Below are positions 18,424 to 28,059 of a DNA stretch of 38,342 bases, in pieces. The translations under genes and the position numbers were made by a program. The first letter of the stretch is position 1. The number at the start of each line of letters is the position of its first letter. This DNA is from Oscillospiraceae bacterium (GTDB lineage Bacteria; Bacillota; Clostridia; Oscillospirales; CAG-272): assembly GCA_015064545.1 (NCBI GenBank), contig SVSA01000011.1:1-38342 (forward strand). The letters are read 5' to 3'. The notes beneath the pieces were generated by a model that did not search any database, was not told the origin of the DNA, and saw nothing but the letters and a program-made list of their open reading frames with translations.

Positions 18424-20280
18424 TCAGGTTCCTTTTTTTGTTTTTTGAATCGGATGTTCGGTAAAGTAGGTGAGAATACGGGCAGCGTCCTTTTCGGAAA
18501 TTCCCTTTACGGTGGAGAGCTCATCCGCCGTTGCGGTAGCAACGGCACGTAACCCCCCAAAGTGACGGAGGAGCAGCTTGGCTTTGGCAGGACCGATGCC
18601 TTCGATTGCCTCTAAGGCGGAGGTGCGAAGCGATTTTCGTTTCGCTCCGGTCATACGGGAGACCGTATAGCGGTGAACCTCTTCCTGAAGCTTATAAATT
18701 AAAAGAAAAACCGGTTGCTCGCGTGCTATACTGATTTCCTCGTTCTCGGATGTCAGGGCGCGGGTTTTATGGAACTCATCCTTAACCATACCGAATACCG
18801 GGATCGGGATGCCTTTTTCGGCAAGAAGCGTGCGGATGACCGAGACATGTGCCTTGCCGCCATCCAGGAGAAAGAGGTCGGGGAGCGGATCTTCGGGATG
18901 ATTCAGACGGCGCTCGACCGCCTCACGCATCGAGGCATAATCGTCCTGACCGTCGGTAGCTGTAATTTTGTAGGTGCGATAAGCACTTTTAACAAAGCGT
19001 CCGTTTTCCAATCGAATCTTGCCGGCGGTGATGTGCTCACTTCCGTAGTTGGAAATATCGAAAGCTTCGATGGCCTCGGGCACGACCTCAAGCTGAAGAA
19101 GCTGAGCCAAGCGAATGAGGGTGTCGTTTTCCTTTTCGGCGTTGGCGTTGTATTGTGCCGCATATTCCTTGGCATTTTGGCGCACCATCGCACAAAGCTG
19201 TTTGAGGTTTCCTTTTTCGGGAAAGCGGACGTTAACCTTGTAGCCGGCCTTTTCGCGGAGCATAGCGGCCAGTGTTTCGCGGTCCTCGTCGGTAAGCGGA
19301 AAATCGAGTAAAATTTCCTTGGGAATATATTCGCGGATACGATAGAGCTCATAGAGGAAGGCGGCCAAGGCATCGGCATCGACAATGCGATCGGCGCCGA
19401 ACAGAAAGCTTTCATTATCGGTTACTGCACCGTTTCGGATATAGAAAACAGCGAGACAGGAGCAGGTGTCGTCGGTGTGCAGGGCGATAACATCCTGCTC
19501 GACATAAGGGGCGGCGACGACCTTCTGCTTGTCCCAAAGCTTGGCGAGGGCACGGATACGGTCACGGCAGAGCGCGGCTGCCTCAAACATCAGATTTTCG
19601 GCAGCATATTCCATCTGCTTGGTCAGCGAGTCCTTAACCTCCGAAAAGGCACCGCCGAGAAAGGGAATCAGATCTTGAAATACGGCGCGGTATTCTTCGA
19701 CGGATATTTTTCCGGTACAGACGCCGCGGCATAAACCGATCTGGTAATTCAGACACGGACGTGTTTTTCCGATGTCACGGGGAAATTGCTTTTTGCAGTC
19801 GGGCAGTCCAAAGGCTTTTCGGGCGGTATTGACGATGGTATAGGCAATGGAGGTACCGGAATACGGACCGAAATAACGCGCACCGTCGGCCAGACGCTTG
19901 CGAACGACCAGAATGCGGGGATAAGGCTCGTCAAGGGTAACCTTAATGTAGGGATAGCTTTTGCCATCCTTGAGCTTAATATTGAATTTTGGTGTATGAA
20001 GCTTGATCAAGCGGTTTTCAAGCGCCAGGGCCTCGATTTCAGTTGAGGTCAGCATGACCTCAAAATCGGCAATCAACGAGACCAGACGGGCTGTTTTCAC
20101 CGTGTGGTGCTCAAGATCGGTAAAATAGGAAAGGACACGGTTTTTCAGTGCTTTCGATTTGCCGACATAAATGATCGTTCCCGCCTTGTCCTTCATGAGA
20201 TAGACACCGGGACATAGCGGCAGACGGGAGGCTTTGTCACGAAGAGAGCGAATCGCTTCGGTTTCGGAAAGAAACGTCAT
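18424..20280 (-). CDS. uvrC: Excinuclease ABC subunit C
   Basis: LPLCPGVYLMKDKAGTIIYVGKSKALKNRV, FDISNYGSEH, LLDGGKAHV, C-terminal helix-hairpin-helix. Confidence 0.97.
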   Translation of the reverse strand: MTFLSETEAIRSLRDKASRLPLCPGVYLMKDKAGTIIYVGKSKALKNRVLSYFTDLEHHTVKTARLVSLIADFEVMLTSTEIEALALENRLIKLHTPKFNIKLKDGKSYPYIKVTLDEPYPRILVVRKRLADGARYFGPYSGTSIAYTIVNTARKAFGLPDCKKQFPRDIGKTRPCLNYQIGLCRGVCTGKISVEEYRAVFQDLIPFLGGAFSEVKDSLTKQMEYAAENLMFEAAALCRDRIRALAKLWDKQKVVAAPYVEQDVIALHTDDTCSCLAVFYIRNGAVTDNESFLFGADRIVDADALAAFLYELYRIREYIPKEILLDFPLTDEDRETLAAMLREKAGYKVNVRFPEKGNLKQLCAMVRQNAKEYAAQYNANAEKENDTLIRLAQLLQLEVVPEAIEAFDISNYGSEHITAGKIRLENGRFVKSAYRTYKITATDGQDDYASMREAVERRLNHPEDPLPDLFLLDGGKAHVSVIRTLLAEKGIPIPVFGMVKDEFHKTRALTSENEEISIAREQPVFLLIYKLQEEVHRYTVSRMTGAKRKSLRTSALEAIEGIGPAKAKLLLRHFGGLRAVATATADELSTVKGISEKDAARILTYFTEHPIQKTKKGT

Positions 20281-20349
20281 GGTGGTTTCCTTTACGGCAT
20301 TTGTTCAAGAGCTGTCTCCGGCAAGGGGAGGACGCTCGGTAAGCGAGCG

Positions 20350-20395
20350 AAAAGACAAAAGGGCAGACGATCCCGGCGAAGGGACAGCGTCTGCC
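20350..20395 (-). terminator. Intrinsic terminator downstream of the HPr gene
   Basis: Reverse strand GGCAGACG...CGTCTGCC stem with inner TCCC/GGGA, followed by CTTTTGTCTTTT. Confidence 0.7.
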
Positions 20396-20421
20396 TATTT
20401 CATTTGATACTTACGGCGCGC

Positions 20422-20685
20422 TTAGTCTTCGAAGCCGGTAGCAATCAGCTCGGCAAGGCCGTCGAGAGCTTCGGATTCATCTGCGCCGTCGGCAATCAGT
20501 GTTACGGTCATTCCCTTAACGATGCCGAGAGAAAGAACGCCGAGAAGAGACTTTGCATTGACGCGGCGATCTTCTTTTTCAACCCAGATGGACGCTTTGT
20601 AAGAATTTGCCTTCTGAATGAAGAATGTGGCAGGTCTTGCATGGAGACCGACATTGTTTTGTATCGTTACATCGCGAGAAATCAT
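20422..20685 (-). CDS. HPr-family phosphocarrier protein
   Basis: GLHARPAT active-site motif and NAKSLLGVLSLGI regulatory-serine region. Confidence 0.93.
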   Translation of the reverse strand: MISRDVTIQNNVGLHARPATFFIQKANSYKASIWVEKEDRRVNAKSLLGVLSLGIVKGMTVTLIADGADESEALDGLAELIATGFED

Positions 20686-20728
20686 AGGAAATGAACTCCT
20701 GTCTATGAAATGTGGTTATAACGTTATT

Positions 20729-20757
20729 ATTATAACAAACTTTTTATACAAAATCAA
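20729..20757 (-). promoter_or_regulatory. Promoter of the HPr gene
   Basis: Reverse strand TTGATT, 17-nt spacer, TATAAT. Confidence 0.75.
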
Positions 20758-20812
20758 GTCTTTTTTTTATTTTTTTGCGTCAAGTTTGCGAATTGGCAGA
20801 AAAAACAAAAAA

Positions 20813-21304
20813 TCAAACTTGATTCACATCCAAATACGTGACAAGCACCGTAACCGAAACATTTTCGGCTTGCAGAACAAACTGCGATCCGGCGGCGATA
20901 TAGGTGTTTCCGCCCAAAAGGAAACCGTCCTCCGAGCGGACAACCTGCGCGGTGAAGGTGGCGGTGACATCATAATGATCGGCCGATTGATAGGTGATCA
21001 ACGTGCCGAGCGGACTTTCCAGATACAGGGTTGCTTTTTCGGAGGAAACCTGTGTGAGCGTACCGAAGGTACTGCCGTTTGCCGAGAACACCGTGTTTTT
21101 GGCAAAGACAGCGGCTTCCTCGGCCGATATGTTGGAGGCAACGACAGTAATTTGCGCTTCGACCAAGGTGGCACCGGAAAACAGACGGGAGATAATTTGG
21201 TAGCGTACGGCAATTCCGATCAAAGAGACAAGGACAAGAAGAATGATAAGAAAGTCAATGACCGAAAAGCGGATACGACGGGTAGCTTTATTGTTTTCGT
21301 TCAT
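20813..21304 (-). CDS. DUF4330-like single-pass membrane protein (copy 2)
   Basis: N-terminal RFSVIDFLIILLVLVSLIGIAVRY TM and extracytoplasmic beta-rich region ending in VSVTVLVTYLDV; pattern resembles DUF4330. Confidence 0.6.
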   Translation of the reverse strand: MNENNKATRRIRFSVIDFLIILLVLVSLIGIAVRYQIISRLFSGATLVEAQITVVASNISAEEAAVFAKNTVFSANGSTFGTLTQVSSEKATLYLESPLGTLITYQSADHYDVTATFTAQVVRSEDGFLLGGNTYIAAGSQFVLQAENVSVTVLVTYLDVNQV

Positions 21305-21330
21305 AACCGAAATCCTTTCTGACAGCGTTG

Positions 21331-21843
21331 TTAATCCGGCGCGGCGGTGTCGGGGAGCGGCTCAAGAGAGAGGCAGGTTCCGGTACCGGTGAAATCGGGG
21401 GTGCGGAAGGAAAGCGGTTGCCCGAGCAAGAGCAGGCGTCCGTCGATTTCATAGCCGGCCTCGGTGAGAAGTGCGTCGGCACGAATGGTGAGAATCATGG
21501 TGACATGACCGGGGAAGGTGCTGGTAACAATGGCGCCGGTTGTCTTGTTAACGCCGGTGTAGCGGCATTCGGCATACGATACGTCGGTGATTTCTCCGAG
21601 ATCGGACAGCTTGACCGAGTCTGTCATCCGATCGCCGATCGAAACCAAATTGCGGAAATCTTCGCGCAGGGGTGAAACCTCAATTTGGTAGATTACCTCA
21701 ACCGTTTCGTTGCTGCCCGGTGTCAGAATCCGGCGTTCGCGCAGGAAAAAGACGACGGTAACCGTGGCGGCCAAAATCGCAACGATCAGAAGAACGTCGA
21801 TGAAATTAAAGAATAATTTTTTCTTTCCGTTGTTGGCATTCAT
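21331..21843 (-). CDS. DUF4330-like single-pass membrane protein (copy 1)
   Basis: N-terminal KLFFNFIDVLLIVAILAATVTVVFFL TM; same architecture as the adjacent downstream gene. Confidence 0.6.
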   Translation of the reverse strand: MNANNGKKKLFFNFIDVLLIVAILAATVTVVFFLRERRILTPGSNETVEVIYQIEVSPLREDFRNLVSIGDRMTDSVKLSDLGEITDVSYAECRYTGVNKTTGAIVTSTFPGHVTMILTIRADALLTEAGYEIDGRLLLLGQPLSFRTPDFTGTGTCLSLEPLPDTAAPD

Positions 21844-21871
21844 GGAAATAGTATCCTTTCAAACGTGTGGA

Positions 21872-23793
21872 TCAGTGCACCGAGAGATCTAAGGAGGGGC
21901 CGTCGGTAGGCGGCGTAATCCGTTCGCGGATGGCGGCACGGATGGCGGCCGAGCAAAGACCTACGATCAGCCAAAAGAGGAGGAAAATGCGGTAGTTGTA
22001 AAAAACATAGTCAAACAGTCCCATGAAAAGGAAGCCGCAGACGGCGGAAAAACCGGCTACCGCCGTGTAGCGAAGCGGCCGTTCATCCGTATGACTGTTG
22101 GCAAAATAGGAGAAGAAGTGACGGAAGAAGATAGCAAGCAGTGCAAGAAAAACGAGCAAGCCGGGAATGCCGAGAGAAACGGTAATCTGCGAAAACAGAT
22201 TGTGTGTATGCGGCGCGGCCTCAATCGCTTGCAGGGAATACAGGGGATAGATGCGACGGAACGCCGATTCTCCCAGACCGATTCCCCCATGAGGCAGTCG
22301 GCGAGCAGGCGATTGGTGCCCTCATAGATGCCGAAACGGTATGCGATAGAGCTGTCGGTCATATCAAAAATGCTGAGGAAGCGCGTTGTGATTTCGGTCG
22401 GTAACAGCGCTGCCAACAGCGGCAAGCAGAGTACGCAGACCGCCAGAACCGCAAGAGAACGGCGCGAGGACAGGAGAAGGATAACCATGGCGATCAGAAT
22501 AGCCGCCAGCCATCCTCCTCTTGACCAGGTAAAAATCAGACAGACAAGCGAGAGAAGGCCGAGCAGTCCATAGCCAAGCCGAGTATCACCGATTTTGCTG
22601 CGTAAGAAGCCAACTGCTAAGAAGGGTGTGGTGAGTAGCAGCATTTCTGCCAGAACATTGGGATTGCCGAAGAGCGAAACCGCGCGTCCGGGGATCAGCG
22701 CGAGCATGGAGGTGTCCAACCAGTTTAAGGGAGACAGGCCGAGAACGTATTCCGTAACGCCAATCAGCGCCGTGACCGAAAGCGAGGCCGTCAGCGCACC
22801 GACACATCGATACACCCAAGCCGACGTGCGGATGAGATTTACGGTAATGAAAAATCCGCAGAGCAGACAGCATTGAAGCAATGCCGTGCGCAAACTTTCG
22901 CCAGGTGTCAACGAGACGAAGCCGCCAAACAGCAGGATAAGACCAAAGCCAAATACGGCAAGATCCGGTGCGGTTGTTGACAGCGTGCGCTTTCCGCGCA
23001 TCAGCTTGCAAAGCCAGGCAACGGTTACCGTTGCTGTCAGAATTGCGATTTGAACGGTGGAAAGGAAGGGGAGAACCAGGAAGATTAATACGACACCGCA
23101 CTCGGGCAGTAAAAAGAGGGCGCAAAGAAGCGATAAGACCGGAATGGCAAGCGTCATCGCGAGTGGGGAGGTAAAGGCGCCGAGAATGCCGAGCCCCAAG
23201 CCGCAGAGAAAGGCGATGTCACCGCGCCCGTATGGTATACCGTCGGGCGTAAGAATCGCCGGCTTAATGCCAAGCACGCGGAACAAGAAGAAGGAGAGTA
23301 GGCGGCTCTCGGTGAAAGCGACACCGCAGGATTTGGGTGATGTGCTTAATATGCCGCCGATCGCGGAACAAATCAAGCCCAAAAGGATGGTCAAAAGCGG
23401 TGTTTCGGTATGACCGAGAACAAAACGCTCAATCGTATAAGCGACGGAGAGGCAGAGACCGAAGGCAAAATAGAAGGTGCCAAGACATTTTAATTGAAGC
23501 AAGGGAAGGCTGCGAAGGAAGGCAACCAACTTTGTTAAGAGAAAGCTTTGCTCAAATTCGCGTGCCATCCAGCGCTTGAAGGGGATGGAAAGACGGCGGC
23601 GAAACGCGATTTTCTCATTTGCTTTGGCTAACAGTCGGTCACCGTCAGGGTGATGACCACCGGTCAGGAGATGACCGACGGCGCTTTCGGGCAGCTTGTC
23701 GTAGAAGTATTCTGAGGCGCGGGCCAGCGTTGAGAGAATCAAGCTGTGGGAAATAAGATCAAAGCGCTCTTTTTTCTTGCGGGGAGAATTCAT
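21872..23793 (-). pseudogene. O-antigen ligase/polymerase-like membrane protein, apparent 1-nt frameshift at 22284-22288
   Basis: ORF 22057..23793 loses homology-like sequence after LLADCLMG. A -1 shift at the G5 run gives GGIGLGESAFRRIYPLYSLQAIEAAPHTHNLFSQITVSLGIPGLLVFLALLAIFF, continuous with ORF 21872..22159. Confidence 0.8.
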
Positions 23794-25234
23794 TCCGTTG
23801 TGATCTCCTTTCTCTGCCGGGTAAGAGCTCTCGGCAGATTATCAAATAAAACGGCAGACCGCACAGTACGGTCAGGCAGGGAAACAGAAGGAGTGGAGCG
23901 GTGAAGCGAATCTGCAAACGATCAAAGAAACAATAACAAAGAGAGAGACTTGCCGCACCAATCAGGATCGGTGGTAAGGATCGAACGAGGGGAGACATTG
24001 CGATAACACGGCGAAGACGCCAAAAGCCGAACAGCGCAAGCCCAATTTGTGCGAAAAGGAAAGCAAAGGCAAGTCCGCGTAATGAGGTTGTCGGAAGACA
24101 GCCATACACGCACAAGGGTAAGGGGGCGATGAAAAAAAGGAAAAGCATCCGATGTGAGCAAGAGGCCGCATCCGCGATACGGCGAAGCATTTCGTTGGCC
24201 ACAAGCCAAGGAAGCGCTAGGGCCAGTATCGAAAGAACCTCGGATACAAGAGCTGTATCAGCTTGCGAAAAGCGACCGTACTGATACAATACCGTGACAA
24301 TTTCGTCGGCAAAAAAGCAGAGAAGGAGCGAAATCGGCACTGAAAACAGAAGGGCACCCGACAGAGACGCGGCGGCACAGCGGCGAAACCGGCATGGCGT
24401 ACGGCAGACGGCAAGATGCGGAAAGCAGAGATTGACCGTTCCCGCAATCAGGATACCCGAAACGGCGGATAATAGCAGCATGGCGTAATCGGCAACCGCT
24501 GTACCGAACCGTGATACTTTTCCCATCAGAAGAAAGAATAAGACGCGGATCAGTGGCAGAAGCGATGCCGTGACGGTAACAAGCGGTGCGCGCCTCAGCA
24601 GAGGACCCAACAGCCGTAGCTCTTCGGAAACCTGGCGGTGAAACCGTAGCTTTTGATGCAGGGGCGGAAGCAAGAGCAGGCATTGGAATATCAGCGAAGC
24701 CTGTAAGATAGCCGTGATAACAAAAAGCGTTACGGTATCCGAAAAAGGATCCACAAAGGTCAAGGCGATGACAACCGCAAGATTAGCGATAGCACCGGCA
24801 AGGGCCGGCATCAAAAAACGGTGATTTGCTTGATGGAGTGCTGTCAGAAGAGCCACCAAACCCGAACCGATAACCGAGGGAAAGGATACCCGTAACAGCA
24901 TGACGGCTTTGTTGTGAAGGAAGGGCGATAAATGCGGCGCGAAGCAACGCACCAGCGGATCAGCCAGCAGGATACCAAGAACGGTAAGCACCAAAGAAAA
25001 GAACAAAACCATGTGCAGACAAGCAGAAGCAAAGCGCTTGCGCTGTTGCTCTTCGGCAGGATACAGCGGAAGAAAGCAGCCGGAAATGGCCGCCAAAAAC
25101 AGTGTATCGGACAAGACGGCGGGAATCCGCTGTGACAGCGTAAAAACAGAGGAAAGCTCGCTGAGGCCGAGCAGAGCCGCAAGCCGCGAGGAGCGCAAGA
25201 GCCCAAGCAGCTTGGAAAGCGCCGTGATTCCCAT
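23759..25234 (-). CDS. MurJ/MviN-family lipid flippase
   Basis: Multi-TM; ALSKLLGLLRSSRLAALLGLSELSSVFTLSQRIPAVL and GCFLPLYP resemble the MurJ N-terminus. Start codon uncertain. Confidence 0.8.
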   Translation of the reverse strand: MGITALSKLLGLLRSSRLAALLGLSELSSVFTLSQRIPAVLSDTLFLAAISGCFLPLYPAEEQQRKRFASACLHMVLFFSLVLTVLGILLADPLVRCFAPHLSPFLHNKAVMLLRVSFPSVIGSGLVALLTALHQANHRFLMPALAGAIANLAVVIALTFVDPFSDTVTLFVITAILQASLIFQCLLLLPPLHQKLRFHRQVSEELRLLGPLLRRAPLVTVTASLLPLIRVLFFLLMGKVSRFGTAVADYAMLLLSAVSGILIAGTVNLCFPHLAVCRTPCRFRRCAAASLSGALLFSVPISLLLCFFADEIVTVLYQYGRFSQADTALVSEVLSILALALPWLVANEMLRRIADAASCSHRMLFLFFIAPLPLCVYGCLPTTSLRGLAFAFLFAQIGLALFGFWRLRRVIAMSPLVRSLPPILIGAASLSLCYCFFDRLQIRFTAPLLLFPCLTVLCGLPFYLIICRELLPGRERRSQRNEFSPQEKRAL

Positions 25235-25269
25235 GATAAGCAGGGGTAACAGCGCGGGAGATCGGTCGG

Positions 25270-25947
25270 TCAGAGAAGGTCGGGGCGTTTTTTTCGTGTT
25301 CGTTTGAGAGCCTCCTTAAAGCGCCAGGCGTTAATTTCGGCATGATTGCCGTTAAGTAGAGGATCGGGTACCTTTCGCCCACGGAACACGACGGGGCGGG
25401 TATATTGCGGATATTCAAGCATACCGCAGGAGATGCTTTCGATTTCATGACATTCGCTGGCCGGAAGAACACCGTCGATGAGACGGCCTACACAGTCGAC
25501 CAGAAGACAGGCCGGAATCTCGCCGCCGGTCAGAACATAGTTTCCGACCGAAAGCTCTTCGTCTACGATTTCTTCCAGAATTCTCTCGTCGATTCCCTCA
25601 TAATGGCCGCAAAGGAGAACCAGATGCTCATAGGTAGCAAGCGTTTTGGCCTTTTGCTGTGTCAGCACCTTGCCTTGAGGTGAGAGATAGATAACATGGG
25701 GCTTAGCTTCTGCGGCGGTTGCAAGAATGGATTCATAGCATCGGTAAATCGGCGGTGCGGCCATCAGCATTCCCATGCCGCCGCCATACGGCGTATCGTC
25801 GACGCGGTGATGCTTATCCTCGGAATAGTCGCGGATATTGTGCGTTCGGATATCGAGCAGACCGGCCTTGCGAGCTCGTCCGAGGATGCTTTCGGACAGC
25901 ACGCCCTCAATCATTGCCGGAAAGAGCGTCATAATGTCAATTCTCAT
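25270..25947 (-). CDS. trmD: tRNA (guanine-N1)-methyltransferase
   Basis: MRIDIMTLFPAMIEGVLSESI, DDTPYGGGMGMLM, LLCGHYEGIDERI, SVGNYVLTGGE. Start chosen at MRIDIM. Confidence 0.97.
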   Translation of the reverse strand: MRIDIMTLFPAMIEGVLSESILGRARKAGLLDIRTHNIRDYSEDKHHRVDDTPYGGGMGMLMAAPPIYRCYESILATAAEAKPHVIYLSPQGKVLTQQKAKTLATYEHLVLLCGHYEGIDERILEEIVDEELSVGNYVLTGGEIPACLLVDCVGRLIDGVLPASECHEIESISCGMLEYPQYTRPVVFRGRKVPDPLLNGNHAEINAWRFKEALKRTRKKRPDLL

Positions 25948-26455
25948 CAAACATACCTCGAATCGGAGCCAAAACAATACCGGTAGTCAGATCAATCGAC
26001 TTGACAAATTCCTTAACCGCCGGGACAAGAACCATGCCACGCTCGGTTTGGATTTCATAAAGATCACCGGCTCCGCCTTGGATCACATCGTGAAGCGTGC
26101 CGTAGGTATGTCCGTCATGATAATCGGTAACGGGCAGGCCCTTCAGATCGTCGATCAGAAAAGCCCCCTCAGCAAGCGGGATATCGTCGCGGTCGGCAAA
26201 AATCAGGGTATTCTTCATCGCCTCGGCAGCATCAAAGGTGTCGATGCCCTCCAAGGTCAGCAGAACGTGATATTTTTGCACCGATCCCTTGAGAATGATC
26301 AGCTTCTGATATGGCTCGCCATGATGCTTCGGCGAAAGATAGACTTGCTTCATCTGCGCCAATACTTGGGGGGTATCGCACCATGGTTCGACCTTAACGG
26401 TACCGTGTACACCATGTGTATTGATGATTTTACCGATTTCAATATATTTTCGCAT
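25937..26455 (-). CDS. rimM: Ribosome maturation factor RimM
   Basis: IGKIINTHGVHGTVKVEP and C-terminal LVPAVKEFVKSIDLTTGIV. Confidence 0.95.
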   Translation of the reverse strand: MRKYIEIGKIINTHGVHGTVKVEPWCDTPQVLAQMKQVYLSPKHHGEPYQKLIILKGSVQKYHVLLTLEGIDTFDAAEAMKNTLIFADRDDIPLAEGAFLIDDLKGLPVTDYHDGHTYGTLHDVIQGGAGDLYEIQTERGMVLVPAVKEFVKSIDLTTGIVLAPIRGMFDEN

Positions 26456-26597
26456 ACGCTGTCTCCTGTGGCCGCGATCCGATTTCCATGATATTCCTTC
26501 TTAATATTTTACCACTCGGCGCGCCGATAACTATGAACATACTGTAAACATTTTGGCCATAGCCGCGGCAACGGTCGAAAATACGTGGTTTTTCAGC

Positions 26598-26638
26598 GAA
26601 AAAATCGCCCTACACAGGAGGTGTGGGACGATTTTTTT
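26598..26638 (-). terminator. Intrinsic terminator downstream of radA
   Basis: Imperfect stem AAAATCGcCCtACAC-aggag-GTGTgGGaCGATTTT flanked by A/T tracts on both sides. Confidence 0.7.
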
Positions 26639-26639
26639 G

Positions 26640-28019
26640 TTATTTGAGGACAGCGGCAAGCGCATCATAGAGCCCCTTGACAGGCTCAATGCGGATAGAA
26701 AACTGCTGGGGATTCAGCTTGCCCTCGCCGATATTGCGGTAAGGCACCAGAATCCGCGAAAAGCCGAGACGCTCGGCTTCACGCACGCGCTGCTCGACCG
26801 AGCCGACGGCGCGGCATTCTCCCGAAAGACCGATTTCCCCGATGGCTAACAGATCGTCGGGCAGAGGCTTGTCCTTCATACAGGAGATGAGGGCCAACGC
26901 CGCCGGCAGATCGGCCGCCGGATCGTCGAGGCGGAGACCGCCGATGACATTCATATACGTATCGCAGGAGGAGAAGCGCAGGCCGAGGCGTTTCTCCAAA
27001 ACCGCGAGCAACAGACAAAGACGATTCGTATCCAGGCCGTTGGCGGTTCGCCGCGGAGAGGGAAAAACAGTATTGGTTACCAGCGCCTGAATTTCGGCAA
27101 TGATCGGGCGGGTGCCCTCCATGACACAGACAGCGCAGTTACCCGAAACATTTTGGGGACGTCCTGCCAGTAGTGCCTCGGATGGGTTTGGTACCTCGGC
27201 CAGTCCCTTGGCTGTCATTTCAAAGACACCGATTTCATTGGTGGAGCCAAAGCGGTTTTTGATCGCACGGACAATGCGATAGGTGTTTTCACGTTCGCCT
27301 TCAAAGTGCAGAACGGCATCGACCATGTGTTCCAGTACCTTAGGGCCGGCGATGGCACCCTCTTTGTTGACATGACCGACAAGAATGACCGAGATTCCCT
27401 CATTTTTGGCTAAGGCAATCAGGCGTCCGGCTGCCTCCTTGACCTGCGTGACACTGCCGGGAGCCGAGGATGAGGCTTCACCGTAAATGGTTTGTACCGA
27501 ATCGGCAATGACAACATCGGGCTTTCGTTTGGAAACTTCTTCTAAAATGCGTTCCAGATTGGTTTCGGTCTGAACATAGAGCTCGCCCTCCTCAACACCG
27601 AGACGGCGGGCACGCATTTTCAGCTGTCCCGGCGATTCTTCGCCGGACACATACAGGATGGTTTGGCCAAGAGAAGCCAACTTGCCGCCAATCTGCATCA
27701 GCAGGGTGGACTTGCCGATACCGGGCTCACCCGAAAGCAGAACAACCGAGCCGCTGACTAAGCCGCCGCCGAGGACGCGGTCCATTTCACCGTATCCGCA
27801 GGAGACACGCATATAGACCGGCATCTCAAGCTCATGCAGCCGCACGGCGGGAGCCGATTTGCCGCTGTATGGCTGGTGAGGCGCTTTCGCCGACTTTTTT
27901 TCGTCGGTGATGATCTGCTCCTCCATTGTGTTCCAAGCATTGCAGGAGGGACAGCGACCAAGCCACTTGGCCGAACGGTACTCGCAGGCTGAGCAAACAT
28001 AGAGGGTTTTGGTTTTCAT
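26640..28019 (-). CDS. radA: DNA repair protein RadA
   Basis: N-terminal CxxC zinc finger, Walker A GEPGIGKSTLL, KNRFGSTNEIGVF, Lon-like C-terminus. Start at ATG 28019 with AGGAG upstream. Confidence 0.96.
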   Translation of the reverse strand: MKTKTLYVCSACEYRSAKWLGRCPSCNAWNTMEEQIITDEKKSAKAPHQPYSGKSAPAVRLHELEMPVYMRVSCGYGEMDRVLGGGLVSGSVVLLSGEPGIGKSTLLMQIGGKLASLGQTILYVSGEESPGQLKMRARRLGVEEGELYVQTETNLERILEEVSKRKPDVVIADSVQTIYGEASSSAPGSVTQVKEAAGRLIALAKNEGISVILVGHVNKEGAIAGPKVLEHMVDAVLHFEGERENTYRIVRAIKNRFGSTNEIGVFEMTAKGLAEVPNPSEALLAGRPQNVSGNCAVCVMEGTRPIIAEIQALVTNTVFPSPRRTANGLDTNRLCLLLAVLEKRLGLRFSSCDTYMNVIGGLRLDDPAADLPAALALISCMKDKPLPDDLLAIGEIGLSGECRAVGSVEQRVREAERLGFSRILVPYRNIGEGKLNPQQFSIRIEPVKGLYDALAAVLK

Positions 28020-28059
28020 AATAACTCCTGTATCATAAACGTCGTGTAGAATCGGTTGG

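Noticed and set aside
20758-20812. TCAAGTTTG/CAAACTTGA inverted repeat as a terminator after the DUF4330-like genes
   Set aside because: The 9-bp stem has a loop of over 20 nt and no U-tract on the correct side. A short AATCA/TGATT hairpin with T-run overlaps the stop codon but is too weak to call.
22057-22283. Cys/Arg-rich C-terminus of the 578-aa ligase ORF as a real novel domain
   Set aside because: The -1 frame over the same DNA gives membrane-protein sequence continuous with the adjacent ORF, so the tail is best explained as out of frame.
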